Source: Sphingomicrobium sediminis (GTDB taxonomy: Bacteria > Pseudomonadota > Alphaproteobacteria > Sphingomonadales > Sphingomonadaceae). Taken from it: a stretch of 64,000 nt of DNA. Positions 8,593 through 22,966 of the stretch are shown here, one piece after another (the first letter of the stretch is position 1; each line of letters starts with the position of its first letter). The stretch lies in assembly GCF_023805295.1 (NCBI RefSeq), contig NZ_JAMSHT010000001.1, forward strand, positions 310,001-374,000, read 5' to 3'. Made by a program: the position numbers and the translations under genes. Below the pieces are notes generated by a model. That model saw only the letters and a list, made by a program, of their open reading frames with translations, was not told the origin of the DNA and searched no databases.

Positions 8593-9059
8593 GTCGTTTC
8601 CCCAAGAAGTTCGCCGAATGTCGCCTCATTGTCCCTGCCGAACGAGACGAGTTCGACGCTGCGGCCGGTTTCCGGATCGGCCAACGTCAGCCCGCCATCG
8701 TTCCAGCGGGTCAGCGTGAATGGCGTCACCGCGCCAATGCCCTGTAGGCGGCGATGGTGGACGAGGCTGCGCATGGTCGAGCGGATGAAACCACCGGTGC
8801 CGGGCGCGTAGCGGGTGATCGTCTCGTCGCTTGCTGCATCGACGATAAGGATCCCGCCATCGGCCTCGTCACGGAAGAAGAGCGTGCGGCTGGCCGTTGC
8901 GCTGGTACCGGCTTCGGCACGGGCCACCTCGGGCACCGCTTCGCGCGGCATGATACCGAGCCCGCCAAGCCCGGCCAGGATGACCGTCAGCACCATCAGT
9001 GCACCGATCATGTAGAGCGGCGGGCGGGGCAGGTCGTCATGGCTGTGGGCGTGGCTCAC
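8589..9059 (-). CDS. puhC: Photosynthetic complex assembly protein PuhC
   Basis: A 156-residue protein starting at a GTG (9059) preceded by GGAGAA; the GTG overlaps the puhB stop as GTGA. A short cytoplasmic His-rich segment (SHAHSHDD) precedes one membrane helix (about 15-36), and a periplasmic beta-rich domain of about 115 residues follows ([31 protein letters not shown]). Family members aid assembly and organisation of the RC-LH1 core. A longer upstream frame exists, but it overlaps puhB and lacks conservation. Confidence 0.9.
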   Translation of the reverse strand: MSHAHSHDDLPRPPLYMIGALMVLTVILAGLGGLGIMPREAVPEVARAEAGTSATASRTLFFRDEADGGILIVDAASDETITRYAPGTGGFIRSTMRSLVHHRRLQGIGAVTPFTLTRWNDGGLTLADPETGRSVELVSFGRDNEATFGELLGETT

Positions 9060-9679
9060 GCAAGCTTCTCCTTGAGGCCGGTGGGTGCGGGCGCGGGCGC
9101 CTCGCTGGTCACTGCATGGCGGTTGACCGGCTCGATGGCAGCAACGGCGTTGGCGAGGATGTTCGCCACCTTCGCGGCATCGGGAAGCGCGCGCAGCATG
9201 GGCTCGGGCGCGGAGAGCTTCCACGGGCGCGCATGCGGCCAGAGAAGGGCGTAGCCGAGACTGTGCGGGCCGACGATGTCGAGCGCGATATCGCCATGGC
9301 CATTGCCGAGATCGGCGAGCTTGCCGGCGCCGATCTTGCCCAAGGGCAGGTTGATCGTCTTTTCGATCGCCATGCCGATGCGCAGGATGAGCCGCCGGTC
9401 AGTCAGCACGTAGCGCGACGACTTGGCCGCGAGCCACGCCATCGAATGCAGAAGGCCCAATGTCGCCATGCCGGCCAGCACCGCGAACATCGCCCCGCCC
9501 ATATTGCCGAAGGCGACTGCCGACAGCGCGATCAGGCCGAAATAGAAGGCGACGAGGCGCGTCTTGAAGACGCGGCGAGCGAGGACCGCGCGATCGGGTG
9601 CACCCTGCCAGATGACCTTCTCGTCCTTGCCCAGCCGCGCCATTGCGACCGCTTCGTCATGGAAGTCGTCATGACTCAT
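9056..9679 (-). CDS. puhB: Photosynthetic complex assembly protein PuhB
   Basis: A 207-residue membrane protein starting MSHDDFHDEAVAMARLGKDE. Membrane helices lie at about 47-62 and 68-88; the segment SSRYVLTDRRLILRIGMAIE is a bacterial PH-like (bPH2) repeat found in PuhB. PuhB is a reaction centre assembly factor, shown in Rhodobacter capsulatus to help form the RC. The ATG overlaps the puhA stop as ATGA, so translation should be coupled to the H subunit. Confidence 0.93.
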   Translation of the reverse strand: MSHDDFHDEAVAMARLGKDEKVIWQGAPDRAVLARRVFKTRLVAFYFGLIALSAVAFGNMGGAMFAVLAGMATLGLLHSMAWLAAKSSRYVLTDRRLILRIGMAIEKTINLPLGKIGAGKLADLGNGHGDIALDIVGPHSLGYALLWPHARPWKLSAPEPMLRALPDAAKVANILANAVAAIEPVNRHAVTSEAPAPAPTGLKEKLA

Positions 9680-10470
9680 ACGAGCGGCTCCTGACGCTCG
9701 GCATCGGCATAGAGATAGCCGCCGCCGAAATAGGCCATGATCCGCTCTTCTTCGTAGCGGGTGATCTGGCCCGGGGTGGAGATGCGCGGTGCGCCGGCAA
9801 ATTGCGCGGCCTTCAGCGCGTCGATCTCGATGAAGCCGCGGCCCTTGTGCACCTTGGCCATCGGCATCGGGGCAAGCACATTGGTGCCGCCGTCGATGGC
9901 GATCTCGAGATAGCGGATGACATGCTCGGCCCGGTCGACCCAGATTTCGGCGACCTTGCCCGCGGCGGCACCATCGGCGCCGACGACGGTCATGCCGACA
10001 GGGTTGGGATCGCGCTTGGAGACCGAGATTTCGGTCGCCATCGCATTGGGCACGATGCGGTTCTCGCCATGCGCGGTGATGTCGGGAAGCTTGTCGCGAT
10101 TGGCCCACGCTGCCGGGCCGAGACCGTCCTCGAACGGATTGCCGGTCGGCACGTAGGGTGCACCCGGCGAACGGAAGGTGCGCTCGCCCTTGATGGTCTG
10201 CGTGTCGCGATCATTGTTGGGCGCGAACTTGCTGCCGCGGCCATGGGGCAGGCGGAATTCCTTGGGCTCCGCGGTGGAGAGCGGGCCGCCGGGCGTGTCG
10301 ACGATCCCGGTGGCGGCATCCTCGACCGGATAGCCTTCGCGGCGATCTTCGCGGCGCAGGTAGAAGATGAGCGCGATGAAGAAGCCGACGAACGACCACC
10401 AGGCAATCTCGGCCAGGTCGATATTGCCGACGATGGGGACGGCTCCGGAAGCGGTGAGCAAATCACTCAT
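9676..10470 (-). CDS. puhA: Photosynthetic reaction centre H subunit
   Basis: A 264-residue RC subunit that caps the cytoplasmic face of PufL/PufM. One N-terminal transmembrane helix (IAWWSFVGFFIALIFYLRRE, about 22-41) is followed by the PRC-barrel cytoplasmic domain, with the conserved EDRREGYP, NPVGMTVVGADG and TRYEEERIMAYFGGGYLYA segments. Length and motifs match RC-H of alphaproteobacteria. It lies 22 bp after lhaA and leads the tightly overlapping puhABC-orf95-acsF block. No separate promoter is evident in the gap. Confidence 0.97.
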   Translation of the reverse strand: MSDLLTASGAVPIVGNIDLAEIAWWSFVGFFIALIFYLRREDRREGYPVEDAATGIVDTPGGPLSTAEPKEFRLPHGRGSKFAPNNDRDTQTIKGERTFRSPGAPYVPTGNPFEDGLGPAAWANRDKLPDITAHGENRIVPNAMATEISVSKRDPNPVGMTVVGADGAAAGKVAEIWVDRAEHVIRYLEIAIDGGTNVLAPMPMAKVHKGRGFIEIDALKAAQFAGAPRISTPGQITRYEEERIMAYFGGGYLYADAERQEPLV

Positions 10471-10492
10471 GGCAGGTTCCTTTCTTTCATTC

Positions 10493-11916
10493 TCACGTCG
10501 GGAAGGCGGTGAGGCCGAAGGGCTTCGCCGACAGGCCCGACGGATCGCGGCGGCGGCCGACAAGCGGGCCGATCACGATCAGGGCAGCAAGCAACAACAG
10601 GATTTCGACGCAGTAGACGGTGACATAACCGGTCGCGCGCTGCGTCATTGCGGCCGGAAGAATCTGGGCGGCGCCGAGCGCCGTCATGACATCGCGAAGC
10701 AAGCCGCCGAGCGCGATGGCGAGCCCCGCACAGGAGGCCTGCACCGCTCCCCAGGCGCCGAGCGCAAGCCCGCTTTCGGCCTGGTCGGTCAGCCCCATCG
10801 CCTCGATGAGGGTGCCGACCGAGAAGAGGCCGAGACCGATGCCGATGGAGATGGCGCCGGCAAAGAGGAGTGCGGTCGACGCGAACGGTGCGGCGAACAG
10901 GATCATCAGGAAAGCGGCGATGCCGACAGTGAGCCCGAGGCCAGCGAGCCGGAGCGGGTCGGCGGCAGCGCTCAGCTTGCGATTGGCGAGCATGAAACCG
11001 AACAGCGCGCCGGCTGCCCACGCGCCGGTGAGCGCGGTTGTCGCGCCGACGGTAAGGCCGAGGATTTCGCCGCCGTACGGCTCGAGCAGGGCGTCCTGCA
11101 TGGCAAAGCCCGCAGCGCCGATGCCGATCGCGGTGAGCAGCCGCGCATTGCGTCCCTTGCTCACGAAATCCTGCCACAATTCAGAGAAAGGCGGCTGGGG
11201 CTCGCTGCTTTTCGGGGGTGGGGCACGGCGCGCTTCCTGTTTCCAGAGCGCGGCGATGTTGAGGAGGAGGCTGGCGAGCGCAGCCCCCTGGATCACCTGG
11301 ATGAGCCGGGTGGGGGAGAAGTCGATCAGCTGGCCGCCGACGATCATCGCCGCGGCCATCATGCCGACCAGCAGCATGACGTAGAGCAATGCGACAGCGC
11401 GCGGGCGCTTGTCTTCGGGCGCAAGGTCGGTGGCGAGGGCGAGGCCGGCAGTCTGCGTCATGTGCATGCCGGTGCCGGTGAGGAGGAAGGCCAAGGCGCT
11501 GGCTCCAAAGGCGAGCGGCACCCCGCCGTCGCGGCCCAGCAGGATGAGCGCCATCGGCATGATGGCGAGCCCGCCAAACTGCATGAGCGTGCCGAACCAG
11601 ATATAAGGGACGCGGCGCCAGCCGAGCACCGAGCGGTGCGTGTCGGACTTGTGCCCGATGAGTGCGCGAAACGGCGCGGCGAGCAGGGGAATGGCGATCA
11701 GCAGCGCGACCAGGAAAGTCGGTACGCCAAGCTCGACGATCATGACGCGATTGAGCGTGCCGTTGAGCAGCACGGCCGCCATCCCGACGCTGACCTGGAA
11801 GAGGGCAAGGCGCAGCAGGCGTCCCATCGGCAATTCCGCGCTCGCCGCATCGGCAAAGGGCAACCACGCCGTGGCGACGCGGGTCCATTTGAGGGTCGAG
11901 GCGGCAGGCTTGGTCA

Positions 11917-11917
<1 letters not shown>
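10493..11917 (-). CDS. lhaA: LH1/RC assembly protein LhaA (PucC-type MFS)
   Basis: A 474-residue, 12-helix member of the BCD (bacteriochlorophyll delivery) branch of the major facilitator family. The start ATG shares one base with the bchM stop (TAATG). Conserved features are LNGTLNRVMIVELGVP in helix 1, RALIGHKSDTHRS after helix 2 and WRRVPYIWFGT. LhaA proteins assist insertion of pigments or LH1 polypeptides at the membrane. A distant paralogue is encoded at 23900, as is usual in PGCs. Confidence 0.95.
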
Positions 11918-13508
<1,591 letters not shown>

Positions 13509-13519
13509 CTATTCGTTCC

Positions 13520-16500
13520 TCATTCCGCAGCAATGACGCCTTCAAGGCGGTCTTCGAGATCGTGGCTGGCGTCGCGCAGCGCGGCGAGGGTGGCCTCGTC
13601 GGGCTGCCACAGCTCGCGGTCGCAGGCCTCAAGGAGGCGCTCCGCAACGCGGGCCGAACTTTTGGGGTTAAGTGCCGCCAGCCGGTGGCGCATTTCCTCG
13701 TCGAGCACGAAGGTCTCGCTGATCCGCTGGTAGACCCAGGGCGCGACATCGCCGGTCGTCGCCGACCAGCCCATCGTGTTGGTGACGTGCATTTCGATAT
13801 GGCGCACGCCTTCATAGCCGTGGCTGAGCATGCCTTCATACCATTTGGGGTTGAGCGTCCGGCTGCGCGTTTCGAGGTCGATCTGTTCGGACAGAGTGCG
13901 CACCTTGGCCTCGCCTCCGCGGGTCGGATCGACGATATAGACCGGCGCTTCCTTGCCGCCGCGGGCACGGGCGACCGAACGGCTGATGCCGCCCAATCCG
14001 TCGACATATTGGTCGAGGTCGGTGACGCCGACTTCGATGCTTTCCAAGTTTTGGTAGGTGAATTCGACGCCGGCGAGCGCGGATTTCAAAAGGTCGCGCT
14101 GCTGTACCGGCTTGCCGTCCACGCCATAGGCATAGCCCTTGTGCGTTTCGAAGGCGTTGGCGAGCTCGTCGGGATCGGCCCAGGTGCCGCCGTCGATCAG
14201 CTGGTTGACGTTGGCGCCATATTGCCCCTCGGCATTGGAGAAGACGCGCAGGGCCGCGGTGGCGAGGTCGCAGCCATGCGCCTCTGCATGGGCAAGGCTG
14301 TGGGCGCGCACGAAGTTCATCTCGAGCGGCTCGTCGGCTTCGGCGGCAAGGCGTGCGGCCTCGGCGAGCATGCGGGTCTGGAGAGGCAGGAGGTCGCGGA
14401 AGATGCCCGACAGGGTCATGACGACGTCGATGCGCGGGCGGCCCAGTTCCTCGAGCGGGATCAGTTCGGCACCGCACAGGCGGCCATAACCGTCGCGGCG
14501 CGGTTTGGCGCCAATGAGCGTGAGGGCCTGCGCGATCTGCACGCCTTCGGACTTCATATTGTCGGTGCCCCACAGGACCATGGCCAGGCTGTGCGGGAAG
14601 GACGCGCCGCCTGCGACGTGGCGGGCGATGAGCTGTTCGGCCTGCGCCGCGCCCTGCTGGCAGGCGAAGCGGCTGGGCAGGCGGAAGGGGTCGAAGCCGT
14701 GCATGTTGCGACCGGTCGGCAGCACGTCGGGATTGGCAACGACATCGCCGCCGGGGGCAGGGGGCGTGTAGCCGCCGTCGAGGGCGTGGATCAGCGCGCC
14801 GAGTTCGTCGCAGCTGTCGAGCTTGGCGATGAGGTCGTCGCGGTCGGCCTCGGGATCGGCCTCCATCATCGCATCCAGCAAGTCGGCCTGTTCGGCGCCT
14901 TCCGGCGGACTTCCGAGGACGTGGAGGCCGTGCGGGATGAGCGTCCGCTCAAGTTCGTAGAGGTGCGCGGCGAGCTTGTCGGGGTCTTCGCACTCGATAT
15001 CGAGGCCCCCGCACTGGTCGGCGATGAGCGCTTCAAGGTCGGCGCGTTCAGCCACGTCGTCGCTGGCGCGCCAGCGCTCGACGCTGGCTTTCAGGTCGAC
15101 GAAGCCCTTGTAGAGCCCGGCCTGGGCGAGCGGCGGGGTGAGATAGGTGACGATGGTCGCGGCGCTGCGGCGCTTGGCGAGCAGGCCTTCCGACGGATTG
15201 TTCGACGCATAGAGATAGGTGTTGGGCACATCGCCCAAGAGCCGCTCGGGCCAGCAATCGCCGGTCATGCCGACCTGCTTGCCGGGCATGAATTCCAGCG
15301 CGCCGTGGGTGCCGAAATGCAGCAGCGCGTCGGCCCCGAAATCCTCGCGGATCCAGCGATAGAAGGCGGCGAAGGCGTGGGTCGGGGCGAAATCGCCCTC
15401 GAACAGCAGGCGCATCGGATCGCCCTCATAGCCGAATGCGGGCTGCACCCCGACGAAGACGTCGCCGAACGTGGCGCCGTAAATGTGGATGTTGCGACCG
15501 TCGCTCTGCACCTTGCCCGGCGCGGCGCCCCATTGCGCCTCGATTTCCTTGAGATGCGGTTCTGCACGGACATGGTCGTCGGCGCCGACGCGCGCGGCGA
15601 CATTGGCATCGGCGCCGTAGCGCTCGGCATTGCCCTTGAGGATAGCGGCGCGGAGGTCATCGACTGTCTCGGGCACGTCGAGCGAATAGCCTTCGTCGGC
15701 GAGGCGCAGCAGCGTCGCATGAAGGGATTCGAAGACGGCGAGATGCGCCGCCGTGCCGGTCGCGCCGGCATTGGGTGGGAAGTTGAACAGGATGATGGCA
15801 AGCTTGCGCTGCGCCCGCTCGGTGTTGCGTAGCGAGATGAGCTTGGCAGTGCGTGCGGCCAGCGCGTCGGCGCGCTCATGGTCGCAATGCATGGCGCGGA
15901 CCGGGCCTTCGCCATGTTCGCGGCGCCCGCCAAAGACGCTGGGGCAGGTCGCGCCGTCCAGTTCGGGCAGGGCGACCATCATGGTGGCTTCGAGCGGGAG
16001 CAGCCCCTGCCGACGTCCGCGCCATTCGCCGATCGTCTGGAATTCGATGGCATGGGCGGCGATGTAGGGAACGTCGAGACGGCTCAGCACGTCGACCGCA
16101 GCGTCATTGTCATTATAGGCCGGCCCGCCGACAAGGCTGAAGCCGGTGAGGTTGACGATGGCGTCGACCGTCGGCTTGCCGTCGGCGTCCATGAAGAATT
16201 TCTCGATCGCCGGGCGGGCGTCGAGGCCGCTGGCGAAGGCCGGGATGACGCGCATGCCCGCCGCCTCATAGGCGGCGATCACGCCGTCATAATGGGCGGC
16301 ATCGCGGCCCAGCAGGTAGGAGCGCAAGAGGAGCAGCCCCACCGTGCCCTTGGCCCCTTTCTTGCGCGGCAGTAGGCGCAGGCTTTCGGACAGGCGCTGG
16401 TCGGTGCGCGGATGATAGACGCCGACCTCGGGATATTCCTGCGGCATGTCGGCATCGGTCATGCCGGCGCGGGTAAGGCGATCGCCGGCGGCGTAGCGGT

Positions 16501-17068
16501 CGATCAGGCGGCGCACCATCGCGACGACATTCTCGTCCGATCCCGAGAGCCAATATTGCAGCGTCAGGAAATAGTTGCGCACATCTTGCGCGGTGCCGGG
16601 GATATATTTGAGGATCTTGGGCAGGCGGCGCAGCATGCGCATCTGCTTGGCGCCCGAGCTTGCGCCGGGCTTTTTCGATCCGCGCAGTTTCTTGAGCAAG
16701 GCGAGCGGGCCCTTGGCGGGCGCGTCCATGCGATATTTGCCCATGCGGGTGAGCTTGACGATCTCGCCGGCGCTCATCAGGCCGAGCATGGCGTCGCACT
16801 CTTCGCGCCGTGCTTCTAGCGCGGGCTGGATCGCGCGGACATGGTCGTCGAGGAACAGCATCGTCGCGATGACGATGTCGGCCTTGGCGACCGCCTCCTT
16901 GGTCCGTTTCAGCGCATCGCCGCCCCGATCCCAGTCGGCAGCGGCGTGGAGGGTCAGATGGATATTCTCGCGCGCCAGCTGCTCGCTCGCGCGGTCCACC
17001 GCCCCCTTGAGGTGGTTGTCCAGCGTGACGATCGCCACGCGGACGGGAGGAAGCGCGCTACCGGGCAT
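13520..17068 (-). CDS. bchH: Magnesium chelatase subunit H
   Basis: An 1182-residue CobN-like subunit that binds protoporphyrin IX and is the catalytic partner of BchI/BchD in Mg insertion. Visible family blocks include [18 protein letters not shown] (near 610), [14 protein letters not shown], and the C-terminal [19 protein letters not shown]. Length is typical for BchH. The start overlaps the end of bchB by 11 bp. It is the largest gene of the superoperon and the branch point between heme and bacteriochlorophyll. Confidence 0.97.
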   Translation of the reverse strand: MPGSALPPVRVAIVTLDNHLKGAVDRASEQLARENIHLTLHAAADWDRGGDALKRTKEAVAKADIVIATMLFLDDHVRAIQPALEARREECDAMLGLMSAGEIVKLTRMGKYRMDAPAKGPLALLKKLRGSKKPGASSGAKQMRMLRRLPKILKYIPGTAQDVRNYFLTLQYWLSGSDENVVAMVRRLIDRYAAGDRLTRAGMTDADMPQEYPEVGVYHPRTDQRLSESLRLLPRKKGAKGTVGLLLLRSYLLGRDAAHYDGVIAAYEAAGMRVIPAFASGLDARPAIEKFFMDADGKPTVDAIVNLTGFSLVGGPAYNDNDAAVDVLSRLDVPYIAAHAIEFQTIGEWRGRRQGLLPLEATMMVALPELDGATCPSVFGGRREHGEGPVRAMHCDHERADALAARTAKLISLRNTERAQRKLAIILFNFPPNAGATGTAAHLAVFESLHATLLRLADEGYSLDVPETVDDLRAAILKGNAERYGADANVAARVGADDHVRAEPHLKEIEAQWGAAPGKVQSDGRNIHIYGATFGDVFVGVQPAFGYEGDPMRLLFEGDFAPTHAFAAFYRWIREDFGADALLHFGTHGALEFMPGKQVGMTGDCWPERLLGDVPNTYLYASNNPSEGLLAKRRSAATIVTYLTPPLAQAGLYKGFVDLKASVERWRASDDVAERADLEALIADQCGGLDIECEDPDKLAAHLYELERTLIPHGLHVLGSPPEGAEQADLLDAMMEADPEADRDDLIAKLDSCDELGALIHALDGGYTPPAPGGDVVANPDVLPTGRNMHGFDPFRLPSRFACQQGAAQAEQLIARHVAGGASFPHSLAMVLWGTDNMKSEGVQIAQALTLIGAKPRRDGYGRLCGAELIPLEELGRPRIDVVMTLSGIFRDLLPLQTRMLAEAARLAAEADEPLEMNFVRAHSLAHAEAHGCDLATAALRVFSNAEGQYGANVNQLIDGGTWADPDELANAFETHKGYAYGVDGKPVQQRDLLKSALAGVEFTYQNLESIEVGVTDLDQYVDGLGGISRSVARARGGKEAPVYIVDPTRGGEAKVRTLSEQIDLETRSRTLNPKWYEGMLSHGYEGVRHIEMHVTNTMGWSATTGDVAPWVYQRISETFVLDEEMRHRLAALNPKSSARVAERLLEACDRELWQPDEATLAALRDASHDLEDRLEGVIAAE

Positions 17069-18593
17069 AATGCGCTTTCGCTTCGTAGAGCGTGTCGAGA
17101 TCGATCTGGGCGCGGCCGAGTTCGGCGGCGAACGCCTCGGTATTGCGGCGTGCCTTGCCGCGCACGAAGAAGGGGATCTTCTTCAATTCGCGCTCGGCTT
17201 CCTCGGTCCAGCCCGACAGCTCGATCGGCGCGGGCTGGTGGTCATTGTCGGGCGTCTTGGGTGCGTGGGCGGCATGGTGGCTGGGCCCGGCCGCATCGGA
17301 GAATTCGAAATCCTCGCGGAACATGGTGAGGAGATGCTCCTCGAGGCCCATGACCAGCGGGTGGACCCAAGTGTCGAAGATCACATTGGCGCCCTCGAAC
17401 CCCATTTGCGGGCTGTAGCGGGCGGGGAAGTCTTGGACATGGACGGGCGCGGAAATGACCGCGCAGGGAATGCCGAGCCGCTTGGCGATATGGCGTTCCA
17501 TCTGCGTGCCGAGGACGAGTTCGGGTTGCGCCTCGGCGATGGCGTCCTCCACCGCGAGATGATCGTCGGTGATGAGCGGGTCGACACCCGATAGTTTCGC
17601 GGCGGCGCGCACGTCGCGGGCGAATTCGCGATTGTAGCAACCAAGACCGCAGACCTCGAAGCCGAGTTCTTCACGCGCGATGCGTTCGGCGGCGACGGCG
17701 TGGGTGGCATCACCGAAGATGAAGACGCGCTTGCCGGTCAGATACGTGCTGTCGACCGAGCGGCTCCACCACGGCATGCGCGAATTGGCGTCTTCCCACG
17801 CCTTGTCGACATCGAGGCCGGCGAGACCGGCGACCTCGGCGATGAAATCGCGGGTCGCGCCGACGCCGATCGGGACGATCGTCGTGCGCGGCTGGTCGAA
17901 GGTGCGTTCGAGCCAGCGCCCGGCTTCCTCGCCGATCTCGGGATAGAGCGTGACGTTGAAGTCGGCCTGGCCGATCGTGGCGATGTCCGAGGGGCGGGCG
18001 CCCAGCGGCGCGACAAGATGGACGTCGATGCCGATCCGGTCGAGCAAGCGAGTGATTTCGGCGACATCGTCGCGGTGACGGAAGCCGAGCGCGCACGGGC
18101 CGATAAGGTTGGCGCGCGGGCGCGGGCCGCCATGGCTGCCGCGGGTCAGCGACGTATCCGCGAGGTTGCGGACGATCTGGTAGAAGGTCTCCGCCGCGCC
18201 CCAATGTTCCTTGCGCTGGTAGCTCGGCAGTTCGAGCGGGATGACCGGGCAGGGCAGCCCCATCGCGGTCGACAGGCCGGCAGGATCATCCTGGATGAGC
18301 TCTGCAGTGCAGGACGCGCCGACGATCATCGCTTCGGGCGCGAAGCGTTCATGCGCCTCGCGCGCGGCCTTCTGGAAGAGTTCGGCGGTATCCTTGCCGA
18401 GATCGCGCGCCTCGAAAGTCGTGTAGGTCACCGGCGGGCGGGCATTGCGCCGCTCGATCATGGTGAAGAGCAGGTCGGCATAGGTATCGCCCTGCGGCGC
18501 GTGGAGGACGTAATGCAGACCCTGCATGGCAGTCGCGACCCGCATCGCGCCCACATGTGGCGGTCCTTCATAGGTCCAGACCGATAGCTGCAT
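17058..18593 (-). CDS. bchB: Protochlorophyllide reductase subunit B
   Basis: A 511-residue NifK-like subunit of the dark-operative reductase. Asp36 (in [12 protein letters not shown]) matches the unusual aspartate ligand that BchB supplies to the NB 4Fe-4S cluster. Further family segments are [30 protein letters not shown] and the C-terminal [17 protein letters not shown]. Ends overlap bchH by 11 bp; the start is 3 bp after the bchN stop. Confidence 0.97.
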   Translation of the reverse strand: MQLSVWTYEGPPHVGAMRVATAMQGLHYVLHAPQGDTYADLLFTMIERRNARPPVTYTTFEARDLGKDTAELFQKAAREAHERFAPEAMIVGASCTAELIQDDPAGLSTAMGLPCPVIPLELPSYQRKEHWGAAETFYQIVRNLADTSLTRGSHGGPRPRANLIGPCALGFRHRDDVAEITRLLDRIGIDVHLVAPLGARPSDIATIGQADFNVTLYPEIGEEAGRWLERTFDQPRTTIVPIGVGATRDFIAEVAGLAGLDVDKAWEDANSRMPWWSRSVDSTYLTGKRVFIFGDATHAVAAERIAREELGFEVCGLGCYNREFARDVRAAAKLSGVDPLITDDHLAVEDAIAEAQPELVLGTQMERHIAKRLGIPCAVISAPVHVQDFPARYSPQMGFEGANVIFDTWVHPLVMGLEEHLLTMFREDFEFSDAAGPSHHAAHAPKTPDNDHQPAPIELSGWTEEAERELKKIPFFVRGKARRNTEAFAAELGRAQIDLDTLYEAKAHYAR

Positions 18594-18596
18594 TGC

Positions 18597-20392
<1,796 letters not shown>

Positions 20393-20449
20393 ATCCAGCT
20401 GAGTGCCTTCCGCTTTGAAGAATGGAGACTAGGCCTGTTCCGTACCAAG

Positions 20450-20467
20450 TGTCAATCAAACTGGACG
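20450..20467. promoter_or_regulatory. PpsR/CrtJ-type operator, near-perfect, upstream of bchF
   Basis: TGTCAATCAAACTGGACG matches TGT-N12-ACA except for the last base. It lies in the divergent bchF/aerR region, and its left arm read leftward provides TTGACA, a -35-like hexamer. It differs from the bchI-proximal box (41922) at only 2 of 18 positions. Confidence 0.6.
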
Positions 20468-20479
20468 ACAAGAAAAATT

Positions 20480-20501
20480 GACACTGGACATGTTGCGTGT
20501 C
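20480..20501. repeat. Inverted repeat GACAC-N12-GTGTC in bchF/aerR intergenic region
   Basis: Perfect 5-bp arms GACAC (20480-20484) and GTGTC (20497-20501) are separated by 12 bp that themselves contain ACATGT. This has the spacing of a PpsR box but the half-sites are inverted. TTGACA at 20478-20483 could be a -35 element for the rightward regulator operon. It may be a second regulator site; binding is not shown. Confidence 0.4.
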
Positions 20502-20611
20502 GGATTGGCGACGCGTAGGCTCATTCGGTTGGCGGAGTCGGAGTCGCAAGCCTCTGGCCCCGTATGACCGACGCAATCCGCGCCGCGACGCACCCGCAAA
20601 GGGGGCTGCTA

Positions 20612-21505
20612 ATGGCATCGGTATTCGACGCAGGCACAGCAGCACTGCGCAAGGTTATCGACCTTCCATTGGGAAGGGCAAAACAGGATGAGGGGGAAGC
20701 CGAGGCCGACCCCGTACAAACGCGCGAACAGGGGCTCGGCGCGATCATCGAAGGCGACTTTATTCCGCGCCTCTTCATCGGACATTCCAACTCGAACCGG
20801 CGGATTTCTGCGGCTGGCAAGAGCATGGTCACGCCCGAAGAGACGGCGGCGTTCGTGCTCCTGCCGCTCGAGCTCGAGGCCGCGCAGCTCGTCGACCAGG
20901 TCGAGGAATATCTCGACCGCGGCGTCAGCGCCGAGACCATTTTCCTCGATCTGATGGCGCCGTCTGCGCGCGAACTGGGACGCTTGTGGGAGGCCGACGA
21001 ATGCGATTTCGTCGATGTGACCATGGGCCTTTGGCGGCTGCAGCAGGCCTTGCGCGACGTCGCGATGCGCGCGCCGCCCATCACCAGCATGTATGGCGAG
21101 ACACCGCGCGCCTTGTTCAGCCCGCGGCCCGGCGACCAGCACCATTTTGGTGCCGCGATGATCGGCGAGGTGTTCGCGCGTGGCGGCTGGCAGGCCGAGT
21201 CGCTGACCGATCCAAGCCAGGGCGAATTGCTGCAAACGCTTGGCTCGGCTTCCTACGATCTCGTCGGATTGACCGTGACATGCGATTGTAATAGTGGCGC
21301 CCTCCAACGCCTGATCACCGCGATCCGAAGCGTGTCCCAGAACCCGGAGATTTGCGTCATGGTCGGAGGCCGCGTCATCAACGATCAGCCGGAAATGGCT
21401 GCACTCGTCGGTGCCGATGCCACCGCAGTCGATGCGCGCGCCGCACTCGAATGCGCCGACCGCATGCTCGTCAAGACCGGACGACACGCCCAGCTCGCCT
21501 CCTAG
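20612..21505 (+). CDS. aerR: B12-binding antirepressor of PpsR (AerR/PpaA family)
   Basis: A 297-residue regulator. I chose the ATG at 20612 because AAGGGGG precedes it; an ATG at 20564 would add 16 residues without a ribosome site. Residues 60-150 form the helical cap of B12-binding regulators (ELEAAQLVDQVEEYLDRGVS, LGRLWEADECDFVDVTMGLW). A Rossmann-like B12 domain follows, with GDQHHFGAAMIGEVFARGGW, whose His is in the position that ligates cobalamin in AerR. Family members relieve or modify PpsR/CrtJ repression in response to light and B12. It lies 13 bp upstream of ppsR. Confidence 0.85.
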   Translation: MASVFDAGTAALRKVIDLPLGRAKQDEGEAEADPVQTREQGLGAIIEGDFIPRLFIGHSNSNRRISAAGKSMVTPEETAAFVLLPLELEAAQLVDQVEEYLDRGVSAETIFLDLMAPSARELGRLWEADECDFVDVTMGLWRLQQALRDVAMRAPPITSMYGETPRALFSPRPGDQHHFGAAMIGEVFARGGWQAESLTDPSQGELLQTLGSASYDLVGLTVTCDCNSGALQRLITAIRSVSQNPEICVMVGGRVINDQPEMAALVGADATAVDARAALECADRMLVKTGRHAQLAS

Positions 21506-21518
21506 CACTCGGAACGCC

Positions 21519-22937
21519 ATGCTGACCCGCAAGCACAGTATCGAAGGCAGACAGCCGCTTAAGCAGGCTGCGGACCTGTTCGCCGGTCTGACGCCCGATG
21601 CGGCGTTGAACCTTGCGATGCTTGCGGGCGACATCCTGCTCGTGCTCGACGACCAGGGCCGGATCATCGACAGCAGCGTCAACAAGGACAATCTGTCGGA
21701 TCTCGCGAGCCTTGCCGGCCAGGACTGGCTGTCGACGGTGACTACCGAGAGCCGGCCCAAGGTGATGGAAATGCTGGCCGCCGCGCGCAAGGGCGAGGTG
21801 CAACATTGGCGCCAGGTCAATCACCTGACCCGCGAAGGCGATATCCCGGTTAAATATGTCGTCCTGTCGCTCGAGAATGACGATCGCCATCTCGCCTTTG
21901 GTCGCGATCTTCGCGACCAGGCCAAGCTGCAGCAACGGCTGCTCCAGGTGCAGCAATCGCTCGAGCGCGACTATCTCAACCTGCGTCAATTGGAGACGCG
22001 CTATCGCAAGCTGTTCGACCAGTCGAGCGAGGCGGTCCTGATCGTCGAGGCCGTCAGCGGCCAGGTGCGCGAGGCCAATCCGGCGGCGCACGCGTTGCTC
22101 TGTGCGAAGGCGGGCTCACTCGCCGGCAAGAAACTGTCCGGGCTGTTTGCGCGCGATGCCCGCGATGCAGTGACGGCCCATCTTGGTGCGGCACTTGCCG
22201 CCGGCCATGCCGGATCGATCGACGTGCCGCCGGCCAAGGGCAAGGAGGAAGTGTCGCTGCACGCTTCCGGCTTCCTGCAGCATGGCGCCAAACATCTTCT
22301 CATCCGCCTCGAGCCGAAGCATGGCGAAAAAGCTGACGCACCGTCACTGCGCGACGTGGTCGAGCGCATGCCCGACGCCTTCGTGATTGCCGATGAAGAC
22401 ATGCATATCGTCGAGGCCAACATGGCCTTTGTCGAGCTGGTCGAAGCGGCAGGTGTCGAACAGGTTGTCGGCGCCCGGCTCGGCGACTTCCTCGGCCGTC
22501 CCGGGATCGATCTCGACCTTATCCAGGCGCAGATCGACAAGGATGGCGCGGCCCGCAACGTCAGCAGCTTCGTTCGGCCGCGCGGGCAGGATGATGGCGA
22601 GCCGGTCGAGCTGTCTGCTGTTGCCAGCGAGGGCCCCAATGCAATGTTCGGGTTCGTCATTCGCCCGATCGCGCGGCGCATGCGCGAATTGCCGCCGGGA
22701 CCGCAGGACATGCCGCGTTCGGTCGACCAGCTGACCGACATGGTCGGACGCATGAGCCTCAAGGATATCGTGCGCGAAAGTACCGATCTCATCGAGCGTC
22801 TGTGCATCGAGGCAGCGCTCTCCTACACCGCCGACAATCGTGCGTCGGCGGCCGAGATTCTGGGGCTGAGCCGCCAGAGCCTCTATTCCAAGCTGCGCCG
22901 ACACAATATCGGCAACCTACCGCCAGAGGGCGACTGA
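21519..22937 (+). CDS. ppsR: Redox/light-responsive repressor PpsR (CrtJ)
   Basis: A 472-residue repressor of photosynthesis genes. Layout: an N-terminal PAS-like region (about 25-130), a Q-linker helix (RLLQVQQSLERDYLNLRQLE, about 145-165), a PAS domain (170-270), a second PAS (285-380) and a Fis-type HTH (AAEILGLSRQSLYSKLRRHN, about 445-464). A cysteine in LIERLCIEAALSY, just before the HTH, corresponds to the redox-active Cys424 region of Rhodobacter PpsR. It binds TGT-N12-ACA boxes, several of which are in this window. It is co-transcribed with aerR. Confidence 0.95.
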   Translation: MLTRKHSIEGRQPLKQAADLFAGLTPDAALNLAMLAGDILLVLDDQGRIIDSSVNKDNLSDLASLAGQDWLSTVTTESRPKVMEMLAAARKGEVQHWRQVNHLTREGDIPVKYVVLSLENDDRHLAFGRDLRDQAKLQQRLLQVQQSLERDYLNLRQLETRYRKLFDQSSEAVLIVEAVSGQVREANPAAHALLCAKAGSLAGKKLSGLFARDARDAVTAHLGAALAAGHAGSIDVPPAKGKEEVSLHASGFLQHGAKHLLIRLEPKHGEKADAPSLRDVVERMPDAFVIADEDMHIVEANMAFVELVEAAGVEQVVGARLGDFLGRPGIDLDLIQAQIDKDGAARNVSSFVRPRGQDDGEPVELSAVASEGPNAMFGFVIRPIARRMRELPPGPQDMPRSVDQLTDMVGRMSLKDIVRESTDLIERLCIEAALSYTADNRASAAEILGLSRQSLYSKLRRHNIGNLPPEGD

Positions 22938-22948
22938 GCCAAAATCAC

Positions 22949-22966
22949 TGTCAAAATGATTTGACG
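22949..22966. promoter_or_regulatory. PpsR-type operator, near-perfect, upstream of bchG
   Basis: TGTCAAAATGATTTGACG matches TGT-N12-ACA except for the last base and contains TTGACG, a possible -35 for bchG. A second TGT...ACA pair with 13-bp spacing follows at 22975-22993. It lies in the 60-bp ppsR/bchG gap, so PpsR may control bchG independently of its own gene. Confidence 0.5.

Noticed and set aside
13562..15832. A long open frame (about 756 codons) on the + strand inside bchH
   Set aside because: It is antisense to a highly conserved gene and arises from high-GC codon bias; its translation is low-complexity and matches no family.
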